Assembly (NCBI GenBank): GCA_033239525.1
Contig: BSYO01000033.1
Location: 12,620,901 to 12,684,900 of the forward strand
DNA: 64,000 nucleotides
Direction: 5' to 3'
Source: Nepenthes gracilis
Lineage: Eukaryota; Streptophyta; Magnoliopsida; Caryophyllales; Nepenthaceae
In this document: one piece after another, positions 54,950-64,000 of the stretch
How positions within the stretch are numbered: position 1 is the stretch's first letter
Layout of the letters: each line of letters begins with the position of its first letter
The notes under the pieces: model-generated
The model's database searches: none
Told to the model about the DNA's origin: nothing
What the model saw: the letters and a program-made list of their open reading frames with translations, nothing else
Translations under genes and position numbers: made by a program

Positions 54950-57900
54950 AAAATATGCAAAATGGGAAAATTCAGCAACTGAGGGGGACTTGGACAAATT
55001 CGATTTGGCAGCTGTGCCAACGGGAAAATTAGGTGGATTTTTCACTCCATATTGGACTATAGTAAGTATAAAATATAGTAAATTAAGAATACATTATATA
55101 TTAATAGGAAAAATAGGGAAAAGAGGCATGAAAGGCGGCATGCATCAGCAGCTGAGTTTCTCTTCCTTCCAAGCCGCTCTTTGAGCAGCTTAATTAGGAT
55201 GTGTTTGGCCACAAATAACACTAAGTATTAGCCCTAGATTGTGGCCTCATCATTGCTTAATAGAAGGATGGTGAATTAGCTAAACACGAGTTGCATTCTA
55301 ATGCAACCCCGAGCTACTGCTGCATGTAAAATTTGGAGGAGTGACACGAGGGTTTATGGGATAAGATGAGTAAATTTATTTAAGGCATGAATAGGGTAGA
55401 AGAAGGGAAGAGAGGAGAGATTGTGAAGCACAAAAAAATTGGGGGTAAAGTAAGGGAAAAGAGGAAGGAAACCAAGAGGCAGCAAGAAGAAGTTCAGCTG
55501 AATAAATTGGGAAGTGTACTTTGACACTTTTCTTGATTATTGAGCAATTTTTAGCTAATTTCTCTTCAATATTGTTGATCCAATACTTGCGTATGCTTTC
55601 TTAGTTATCATAAATTCATGAGGAGTTGCAAGAAAAAAAAATTAAAAATGGGTGAACCGGCCCTGGACACATGATAGTATCCAAAATCGGGTTCTGCTGT
55701 GGCAGTTCCTGATATTTGCTTCATATCGTTCACTAAATGGCCGAATTAACTAATGACCAAAACTGGTCAAATGATTCTTATTTAATGAAGTAAAAGTGAA
55801 AAAAAATGAGCACCTGAATCGTCCAAGAAGGGGTTCAAAATTGGACCCAAACTTAGCTGCAGAACTGGCTTACTGGTTCTGCTGATGTTGAAATTTTAGT
55901 TTCTGAAATTTTGCTAAACACTCCCCAAAATGGGTTGATCTGGAGTCCAACTCGACCTGATTTGCTACTATTATGTATGGACTATTATCATATAAACCGA
56001 CTGTCCAAGAAAATTTGGGCCGGATACTGAACCGAACTCACTCATGAATAGCAAGGGTCTTGTTGAACTGTTTTTCTGAGCAGTTGGAGAAATAATTTTA
56101 AATAAAATACAACCGGAATCTAAAATGTGCAAAATTATTGCCAAAAGTTAGCTAAGACCTTGGAGATAATATTCAAGTATCGTCCCGTAAAAATCGAATC
56201 CAAATTAAATATGATTCGGACCAATAAAATTGAAACAGAATCCATTTGCATCAGCATCGCTGATGCAGTAGCTATTCTGGGAATTTGGCCTAAACCGGCC
56301 AATATTTTGACTTGGATTAGCCCCGAACCAAATTTATTCTTAAGTTCCTTGGCTACAAGAAGACGGCCCGAACCGGTCAAAAATCCGCCCAATTGAATCA
56401 TAAAAAATTAGGAAAGCAAAACCGTCCTGGACAGTTTTGCTAAAAATCGAAGAGGCAGTCTGGGTTGGCAGACTGAATCTGCAACCATCCGATGACCAAA
56501 TTGGCTCAAATTTGGGCACAAAATAGCTAAGACCCATATCCATGTTGTGTATAAACGGCTCATGATAATGGACTATGTAACTCATTGAACCGGTCCCTCA
56601 AAACCTTCCGAGAATCCGTTCAGCTTAAACACTAATTTGGGCCAATTATTAAAAAGGATCGAACCAGGCCCAAATTTGACTAAAAATTGACCGAACTAAT
56701 GACCAATCGACCTAAAAAGGATATTGGAATATTAATAAAAAAATTCAGGCTCAAAATAATTAGAAAACTCGGTCCTAAGCCTTAATCGAACCGGTTCACA
56801 TGAATCGAAAAATTTCTGGAATATGAATAAAATATTAAACTAGCTCAAGACCTACCCCGACTTGACTTACTAACATCAATAAGTATTAAATTAAATTATT
56901 TAAGCTCCGGTAAATTAATTGGCCACCATATAGATTAAAAGATACTAAGTATGGAATAAAGTACCGTATGTATTTTTTTTTTTTTTTGCATGTTCAAGGT
57001 CTATAAAATATTATATTTGGATATTGTTTGCTATGTTAAACTATATTCATGAAAGTTTGGAAGGGATTCTAAAAATATTAAAAAATTTAGTTACGTCCAG
57101 TGACGTTCAATTAAGTTCGGCTATACAAGATCCCTTCAAAGTTTAAAAAAAAGAAAAATTGGACCATGGATCTTTTTCAGAGGGTGATATTCCCTGACAT
57201 ACCTTAGGATATTATAGTAAAAAATCAAAGAATTGCTTTTATATGGCTCATTCATTTCCGCCCCATCTACCGGGATTATAAGTAGTACCGCCGACCTCGG
57301 GGTGTAAGGAGGAGGACAAAAATTGGATTGTGGAATTAAGCATAATCCCGATTGTGGAAGTAAGCACAATCTATCCTATTGCTAGAATATTTATTTTAGA
57401 TTGTGTGGATTAACACAATCTTTTTTTTGATTTATCCGCTCCGTTAGCTGGTGAGGCCTATTGGCCCTGATCCCTAAAGATAAGAAAAAATAAATACAGT
57501 TAATAAAAGTTTAAAAATAAAAAAGGTAAATGTATTACATTTCATGTATCCTCTCCTATTTATATATGTTAATGTATATTCTGTATAAAATGTATGCCTT
57601 TGTATGTTATGTACACTATTGAGCATTTGGTTCACTCACTTGCTATTTTCACTTCCCTTCAGACGAGTCTCAAGAAATGATGAAGGACGAACAAGATTAG
57701 AAAAGAAATTTGAGGTGGCCATAATTTTATTATGACGTATATATTGTATTTGGGATGATGAAAAGAAAGTAAAAAAAATGTACTGTATAATGTTGTATTT
57801 CAAACATGTACTTTGATGATAATGGAATTACTTCCGTTATGATATAGAATATATACTTCCGTGAGGTTTAAATTCTTATGGATGTTTAGTATCTTCTTTA

Positions 57901-58590
57901 ATTTAGACTAATATCATGAATGAATAATGTGATATTAGAGCCAGTATAATTTATGACTAATATTAGGATCCTGTCTATGATAATAATAATATTAATAATA
58001 AGTACAAGGACGTATGACGTAGAACTTCACACTGTCAATTGATATGTCTTTAGACATATGGATGATATATCAAGTCTTATCTTAAATATTGTTGTTTTAT
58101 ATCCTTTGGATGTATGATTGATATCACGAGGCTTCTTACTCTTGATTATTTGATATTATATCCTGTTAGTATATATTGATGCAAGCAAACATATGATATA
58201 TTGTGAATTATATGACTTACGAGGCATTTGCTCACTCCTAATTGTTTTGTTAGATTCTACCGGTTAGTTGTAGGTTCTTGGAGATATGGATATAAATCAG
58301 CGAAGCCGACTTAGATATCATCAATAATATTCAAAATAGATTAATATAGATTATATTCACATATTGTATTAATTTGTAAACTTTTACTATATGATATATA
58401 AGTTTTATCAGGTTGATTTTAGTTAACACTAAATTGTTGTAAATGCCTGAGATTCATATAAATAAAGTATTTATTATAGTTATTTATATTTTGTTAAGAT
58501 TTTTGAGATATGAATTTTATGTTTTTTTGTATCATGATTCGGACGGTTAGTGATATTTTTGATAAGTCAGGTCATGACACCATTATTTAC
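54950..58590 (+). mobile_element. Long-LTR copy
   Basis: Family boxes are GACATACCTTAGGATATTAT (57196) and GTTAGCTGGTGAGGCCTATT (57445), then CAGACGAGTCTCAAGAAATG (57660), which aligns with CAGATGAGTCGTATGAGCTG at 51902. A TTTATTTAAGG box (about 55374) and a GA-rich region (55390-55500) suggest the transcription start. The stretch 55640-56850 is a characteristic CCGG/GGCC-sprinkled region with no coding signal. Boundaries are approximate; GGTCATGACACC near 58570 may be the right end. Confidence 0.5.
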
Positions 58591-58599
58591 CATAGTTGA

Positions 58600-58870
58600 G
58601 TACATTATTTTATCTTATTTTTATAACATATTATCATTTTATTACTCGTTTTTTCAGTGTATCTACTCTAATGAGTTGCTAGAACTGCTGAGATTGTTCT
58701 CAACAAGTCATTCATAGATTTTTCTTAAAATTTTATCTCATGGTTTTATTTATTAAGAAATATTTTTTACACTAAATATTATTGTAAAATTTATATATAA
58801 TTAGTTATATGATTTTATTTATTATATTCTCATGATATTTGGTAGCCAATGATTGACAATGGATTCAGAT
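58600..58870 (+). repeat. Copy of the copia-LTR-like dispersed repeat
   Basis: It is homologous to 43940-44270 and 61530-61830: all begin GTACATTAT(T/A) and share an AGAA(C/A)TG-x-TGAGATTGTTCTCA-like middle and a TAAATATTATT block. No gene adjoins this copy. Confidence 0.5.
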
Positions 58871-59396
58871 GTTCATTTTTACGAAACTGATTGCTTGCAT
58901 GTTTTTATTCCCGAGAAATTTCAACAAAGTAGAGGTGGGCCGATTATGATTTTATTTTTTAATTTATTTTTTAAAAAAATATATAAATATATTATTTTAA
59001 AAACTTAAAAGTCATTATTATGATAACGAATATTATTTGAAAATATAGGTATTTATAAAATTTTATGTATATCTAAAAATAAGATTTTATAAAATTTTAT
59101 TATATTAAATTTTATATATTAAAAAATTTATAATTTATATTGGACTACTTATTTTTTAATTTTCATATATTAATCAAAAAGTTAATCATACATCATTTTT
59201 ATTTTTATGTTAGAATTGTAATTAGTTATATAATTTAAACAATAGAATTTAAATTCCATCTAATTTCAATTCCAACAAAATTAGAATTTGATTTATATTT
59301 TTAAATTTTAATTTTAATTTTGTAATCTAAACAAACCCTAAAAGTATTTAAAAGACTGTGTAAATAAGAAAATATAATATTCTATAATATTATTAC
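58871..59396. other. AT-rich spacer
   Basis: Very AT-rich; nothing supported. Confidence 0.5.
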
Positions 59397-59689
59397 TGAT
59401 ACGTCTCTAGTTCTCATATTATGGTATAGATTAGAGAGTATTCTATTCTTCCGCTGTGGGTTGAACTGGAGCAAGTTCGGTCTCCGTCGCTATTAATCTG
59501 AAACCTACACACCACAAATTACAAATAAGAGGTCAAATGACGGTGAAAAATACTCCCATCGCATATCCTCCGACGTTTAAGTCAGTAATATTTCTCATAA
59601 AATAGAAAAATATTAGGATGATGCGAGAAATATATGGATGTGTATTGCGGTGGATGGAGCGCTTGGATACGTTAGTTGATGGATAGCTT

Positions 59690-59990
59690 TAAGGTGCGCC
59701 TAACAGAAGGGTGGCTTAGATGGGCACTTGCATAGGGGCGGTTTAGAGATGTGCCTGGTAGAAGAGCAAATTAGAGCGCTTAGCAGATGGGCGACTTAAA
59801 GGAGTGCCCGCAGATGGGTAGCTTAGGGGTGCACCCAACAGGGGGTGCTTTAGAGGTGCACTTGCACAGCGGCAATTTAGAGGTATGCTCGACAGAAGGA
59901 CGGCTTAGAGGAGCATTTGGCAGAGGGGCAGATTAGAGGTGCGTCTGCAGAGGGACGGCTTAAAGGTGCGCCCGCAGGGATAGCTTAGAA
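59690..59990. repeat. ~29-bp tandem array inside the LTR
   Basis: About ten units resemble GGTGCGCCTGCAGAGGGACG followed by GCTTAGA, with variable length and many substitutions. Confidence 0.75.
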
Positions 59991-60090
59991 GAGAATGATT
60001 AAACTGCACCGGTGGGTAAACATCCTAATTACCTGAGTGGAGGGTTGACTCTTAAATAGAGAACTCGAAGCACTGGGTTGGAGTGCTTAT

Positions 60091-60615
60091 GGCTTCGGGA
60101 TGGAGTACTCCCGGCTTTGGGACGAAGTGCTCCTGGTTTTGGGACGAAGTGCTCCTAACTTTGGAACAGAAGGCTCTAGGCTCCGAGACGGAGGACTCTT
60201 GGGACAGAGGGCTCCTGACTCCAGGACGAAGGGCTCCTTACTTCTGGCCAAAAGGCTCCTAGGACGGAGGACTCCTAGGACAAAGGGCTCCTGGCTTTGG
60301 GACAAAGTGCTCCTAGGACGGAGGGCTCCTAGGACGAAGGTCTCGTAGCTCCGGGACAGAGGGATTCTTACATCGGAACGGAGTGCTCCTGGCTTTGGGA
60401 CGGAGGGCTCCTGGCTTCGGTATGGATGGCTTCTGGCTTTGTGACGAAGGGCTCCTTGCTTCGAGCTGGAGGGCTCCTGGGACGGAGGGCTTCTGGCTCC
60501 AGGATAGAGGGCTACTAACTCTGTGATAGAGGTCTCGTGGCTTCAGGATTGTGGGCTCCTGACTCCAAGACAGAGTGCTCCTGGCCCCAAAACGGAGGAC
60601 TCGTGGCTTCAAGAA
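60091..60615. repeat. 22-bp tandem array inside the LTR, about 26 units
   Basis: The consensus is close to CTTTGGGACGGAGGGCTCCT plus GG. Several units are shortened to 16 bp (AGGACGGAGGGCTCCT). Long open frames on both strands (for example 60087-60305 and 60313-60651 minus, 60100-60348 plus) come from the repeat and are not called as genes. Confidence 0.85.
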
Positions 60616-60924
60616 GAACTCTTGGATCCCAGATGGAGGCCGACTCCTCAATAGATGGTAGGTCTCCTAGAAGGATGGCAACTCTTGATTGGAGGATAAG
60701 CCCCTTTCCTATGAGTGCCGAGCCCCTTGGAGCTTGTGGAACTTCTCAAAGTTTGTCCTTTCAAGTTTGAGAGTGTCTAGTTTTATAGTGTGTTTTGCGG
60801 ACGCACTCCTCTTACTTTAGCAATGTGGGACTCTTCACTTTGAAAAGGTTTTGTTGGGTTGGAGATAAATTGTGGGCCTGTTATGAGGCCTGGCATCTTG
60901 GGCCTATGGCTACTGGACCCATCA

Positions 60925-62075
60925 ATCATAGTAAAAAATTTTCAAAAAAATTATTTAGTAATCCCTAAGACACTATTAGATGACGAGAGCCTGTCTTATG
61001 TAGACTACTTAGAATAACTAGATCGATTCAATAACATAGTATTGAGGGTGTTCTAAAAATATCAAAATGGCCTTATTTAACACCATTCTATCACACTAAT
61101 AGCACAAAAAATTATAAAAATAATTTTTTAGTCATAAATATTGAATCTGGAGTTACTACCTCATGAATCTCTCACCCATTGAAAATATTATTTTTCATTT
61201 TCAAAATTATCCAAGACTCTTATGCTATATTCATTTGGACAAAATTATTTCTAGCAAATGGAAAGCTATTGCATTTGATAGATACATGGTTGGTGCCTGT
61301 GCATATTTAGATAGGATAAGTGCATTCGATACATGCCCAAATGGTGCACATGCTCCACTAGAATATAATGTGCCTAATGCTATTTTATGGCAAGCTTCAA
61401 AGATCATTTGGTATAAGTGGTGCCTGGTATAAGGGGTGCCACATGATGAGAAGAGATTATAGATAGAAGATAAACATTTTTAGCATACGGCTAAGATTCG
61501 ATTTAAATTTTATTCTTTATTAAATTTGAGTACATTATTTTAGTTTTAATTTTATAATATATTATTATTTGGTTTTTTATTTTTTTGGTATATTTTTCTC
61601 TATTGAATTGTTAAGTATATAGAGATTGTCCTCAGCTAGTCTTTCACGCATATTGTTGTTGAGGCGTTCCGAATGGAATTTCATTTATAATTGGACATTT
61701 TATAACGAATTTCTTTGGAGATTATCCCATAGTTTTTCATTTTATTGAGAATAATTTTTTTATATTAAATATTATTATATAATTTTACATGCTTGATTGT
61801 ATAATTTTATTTTTTATACTCTCACTAAATCTGCAAATCCTGCCAATAAGGTCCAATAGATCTTGAGTCTCACGTTAAAGAGCTAGTTCTTTTTGATGAA
61901 GACGTGGGAAATGAAGGTTTGAAAAACAGTATTACTATATATTTTATTAAAATATGTTGTGTTTTCATGGGAAAAGCCTCTTAATTCGTGGGGCCATGTT
62001 CCCCTCAAATGGCAATGCTATTTATGGATAAACTTGTCCCTAAGTGCCAAAAATAGAAGCATTATACAAGGTATT
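60925..62075. other. AT-rich spacer with a dispersed repeat copy
   Basis: 61530-61830 is the third copy of the repeat at 43940 and 58600. The 89-codon frame at 61163-61432 is AT-rich and matches nothing I know. Confidence 0.45.
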
Positions 62076-62778
62076 TGATACATTTTGAGAATCCGAATTA
62101 TCGTATGAGTTATGGAGTCGACTACTTTGCTTAAATATTCAAATACAAATGGGTCTGGTCTTCGTAATTATAAATCAAAATCCTGTGCACTATAATAAAA
62201 TAAATTTGAGGTAAAAGGTATACGACACTCACTCCCTAATATATTTTTCGATGTTTAAGTCTATTATCTTTCTAATAGATTTGAAAAAATATTGAAAAAG
62301 AAGATGCAGGAAATGAAAGATGATGGAGACTAGTATATATTTGAAGGATTATACTCCTTTTGTATACTTGGCAGATTAAATAGCCTTTTTTTCTCTCCCC
62401 TTCATTTTTTAGGCAGAGATATTATTTATAACTAGAGGTACCGTTTGGCTAATCGATACCTAAGATTGATATATGTGTATGATGCCACTTCGAATTAATA
62501 GTGGACGGCATTACTAGCAGTGTGTAACAGTCATCCCTATTTAATAATGGGACCACCTGAGTTCTAGGTATAGTATCGCTTTGAATGCTCTTTTGTATTG
62601 ATCTATTAAATGGCTCATTATAGTTATTTAATATCTGGCTATTTAAAATTTGTTATTTGGTTTATACATTCGAACGCTACTACCCGATTGGCTAAATAGC
62701 ATATTCTATTGTGCCATTACAACTGGATCTCTTATCTAATTGAGTATTATGCTAGCCTGTTTCTGGCAGTACCCATCA
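62076..62778 (-). repeat. 3' LTR of element 4 (703 bp, shortened)
   Basis: It starts TGATACATTTTGAGAATCC and ends CAGTACCCATCA, as in element 3. The stretch TTTTTCGATGTTTAAGTCTA (near 62243) is the conserved LTR part. It is AT-rich and shorter than the other copies. Confidence 0.7.
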
Positions 62779-62793
62779 CTAGCCCTCCATACT
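62779..62793 (-). other. Polypurine tract of element 4
   Basis: AGTATGGAGGGCTAG on the minus strand, against the LTR. The next part (CATGCTGG) also matches element 3. Confidence 0.75.
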
Positions 62794-62980
62794 GAAAAAT
62801 TTGACTTCAAACCCCCAGCATGTCATTGAAGGGATGTTAGCTATAACCTTATCAATGTGCACCCCTTTCCTACATATTTCGTTGATTCGAGGTCTTGTTT
62901 GATAAGATTTTATTCATTACCATCAATTACCGTGATTTGATATCTTCCTAAGTTAAATGAACACTGGATCCTTCTCTCAG

Positions 62981-63127
62981 CTATAAATTAAGAATATCTC
63001 TTTCCCTTGATCAGCAGTATATCTGTTCTAAATCATCATGGCGTATTCACTATTACGAGTAGCACTTGCCGAAATCAGTAAAAGTTTCTCTCAAAATTTT
63101 AAAAGCAAGGTTCTTGGAAATGCTTGA
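62981..63127 (+). CDS. Small antisense ORF with TATA box, element 4 (tentative)
   Basis: CTATAAATTAAG (62981-62992) is followed 46 bases later by ATG at 63038 and a 29-codon frame beginning MAYSLLRVALAEISKSF, ending TGA at 63125-63127. It lies where element 1 has its small antisense ORF, but the sequences are not visibly alike. The frame is too short to be sure, and a first exon or a decayed gene are both possible. Confidence 0.3.
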
Positions 63128-63941
63128 AGATTGTCTTAATTATCCTCTTTTATATAGGAAACCATTTTAATTTTTCTCTTTTATATCCGTCCCGACGCCA
63201 GGCCTTCATTATTGTAATAAGGTTCTCAGCTTTATTTTACTCTTGAGGTAACCCAGGTGACTGTTGCAGGTTTGGGTGAATAATTTTCATTCTTTTCCTT
63301 CATCCTTGGTGCCTTTGAAGTTCCTAAAGAGGGTTTTTTACCAAGTTGTTGTCCTACATTTTTCTTCTTTTCACCCGAGTTATACTTTTACTATTATAAG
63401 TTTATACGTTATGAAAGTAATCAACAAATAGAGCTACCTGAATGATATTCTTCTTTCTTTGTATAGCTTCAATATATTTGCATTCTCTAAGTGGTTGATG
63501 CACTGAGTGACAGGCATGCATTTAAATGCCATTTTTTTCTATTTAATTTCTAACAATTTGACAACTCGGACATTTGACAACTCGGTCTTCTAAAAATCTA
63601 GCGTGTAATAATTCACTTTGAATGAATATGTTATTTACGCAACCATAAATCAAATGGACCGACTTTAATTATAGCCAACTTGTCTTATCACAATTAACCA
63701 AGTATTAGGGTCACTTGTGGCTAGTTTGCTGTCTTAAGAAAAGTTGTGTCGGGTTATCATGACTGGAGCATTAGAGGGGATATGACACTATGCATATCTT
63801 TCTTGGATGGCATTGTGTCAGGCCATCATGAACGGTACAGTGAAAATGCAGTGCATTTTCATGCTAACACATGTTTTAGTCATTATGAAGGTGCACCCCT
63901 CTAGCATTTTTGGATGATGCCATTATGGACTGCAATCCTTG

Positions 63942-63951
63942 CCTATTTAAA
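63942..63951 (+). promoter_or_regulatory. Promoter of the large antisense gene, element 4
   Basis: CCTATTTAAA within CTTGCCTATTTAAAG matches the box of element 1 and is followed by a pyrimidine-rich leader (CTTCTTTACTTCTACACTTC) to the window edge. The coding start is expected just beyond 64000. Confidence 0.55.
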
Positions 63952-64000
63952 GTTTAGTGCTTCTTTACTTCTACACTTCATTTTTCACTTCTCCCAACCC

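Larger units (their letters stand above)
59397..60924 (-). mobile_element. Lone Tat-like LTR with two internal tandem arrays (1528 bp)
   Basis: It is bounded by TGATACGTCTCTAG (compare TGATACATCTTAG in element 3) and TGGACCCATCA. The conserved stretch CCTCCGACGTTTAAGTCAGT is at 59568. A TATA box on the minus strand (CACTATAAAACTAG) lies near 60778-60791, so the arrays would be transcribed. No primer site or polypurine tract adjoins. The flanks ATTAC and ATCAT agree at only three of five bases. Confidence 0.65.
62076..64000 (-). mobile_element. Element 4: 3' end of a Tat-like element, continuing past the right edge
   Basis: The 3' LTR (62076-62778) and polypurine tract (62779-62793) are followed by a 3' region on the right carrying two plus-strand promoter-like sites (62981, 63942). 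This matches the layout of elements 1 and 3. Integrase and the rest should lie beyond 64000. Confidence 0.7.

Noticed and set aside
54747..55184. 145-codon plus-strand frame
   Set aside because: It crosses two units of the 147-bp repeat and LTR sequence, with no motif or codon signal.
56127..56401. Overlapping open frames on both strands
   Set aside because: They lie within the long-LTR copy, mirror each other, and show no domain.
60091..60615. Regular 22-bp repeats suggestive of a CRISPR-like array
   Set aside because: The units abut directly with no unique spacers, and the array sits inside a plant LTR. It is a simple tandem repeat.
60087..60651. Open frames on both strands encoding repetitive Ser/Pro/Arg-rich proteins
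   Set aside because: Frames are open because the 22-bp unit lacks stops; frames on both strands and a non-triplet unit length argue against coding.

Overview
The window is a repeat-dense stretch of a flowering-plant nuclear genome. This rests on Ty3/gypsy elements with an extra archaeal-type RNase H (a plant Tat-lineage hallmark), Ty1/copia remnants, several long LTRs, a plant-LINE-like insertion, GT-AG introns with plant-style AATAAA signals, and a fragment of a TTC4-like tetratricopeptide gene. The species cannot be named from the sequence. No intact host gene was found, and almost everything is decayed retrotransposon, partly nested.

Layout. 1-9204 is most of a Tat-like element on the minus strand (element 1; its 3' LTR lies left of the window). 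10191-18074 is a second Tat-like element on the plus strand (element 2), headed by a fused LTR relic and truncated on the right. 19002-20032 is a lone LTR. 21290-34686 is a complete two-LTR Tat-like element on the minus strand (element 3), with a 2.67-kb solo LTR of another family inside gag. 34870-35817 is a decayed LTR. 35.8-39.3 kb holds low-coding sequence with exon-like pieces, including the TTC4-like fragment. 39.5-41.3 kb is a Ty1/copia pol relic (minus). 41.9-58.6 kb is dominated by long LTRs of one family group, plus a copia gag-protease relic (44.3-47.6 kb) split by a 2.1-kb LINE-like insertion with a 17-bp target duplication. 59397-60924 is another LTR carrying two tandem arrays. 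62076-64000 is the 3' end of a fourth Tat-like element (element 4, minus), running off the right edge.

Main observation. The Tat-like elements carry, between integrase and 3' LTR and on the opposite strand from gag-pol, what looks like a complete eukaryotic gene. It has a conserved TATA-type promoter (TTGCCTATTTAAG-like), a protein of the putative gypsy-type transposase family (Transposase_28-like), a short phase-0 intron, a coiled-coil second exon ending in a conserved EGI-x-LCR-x-IA-x-L-x-DP motif, and a poly(A) region. Parts are present in all four elements. Elements 1 and 4 also have a second, smaller reading frame with its own TATA box nearer the LTR. The antisense gene and pol converge on a spacer holding a degenerate ~40-bp repeat and a conserved box, seen in elements 1, 2 and 3.

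Each element is disabled differently: element 1 has Gag joined to RT by an internal deletion, element 2 has protease and integrase active-site losses, and element 3 has YVDN for YVDD, a deleted second RNase H and a solo LTR in gag. Boundaries given as round numbers are approximate. Family assignments come from motif recognition by eye, not from searches.
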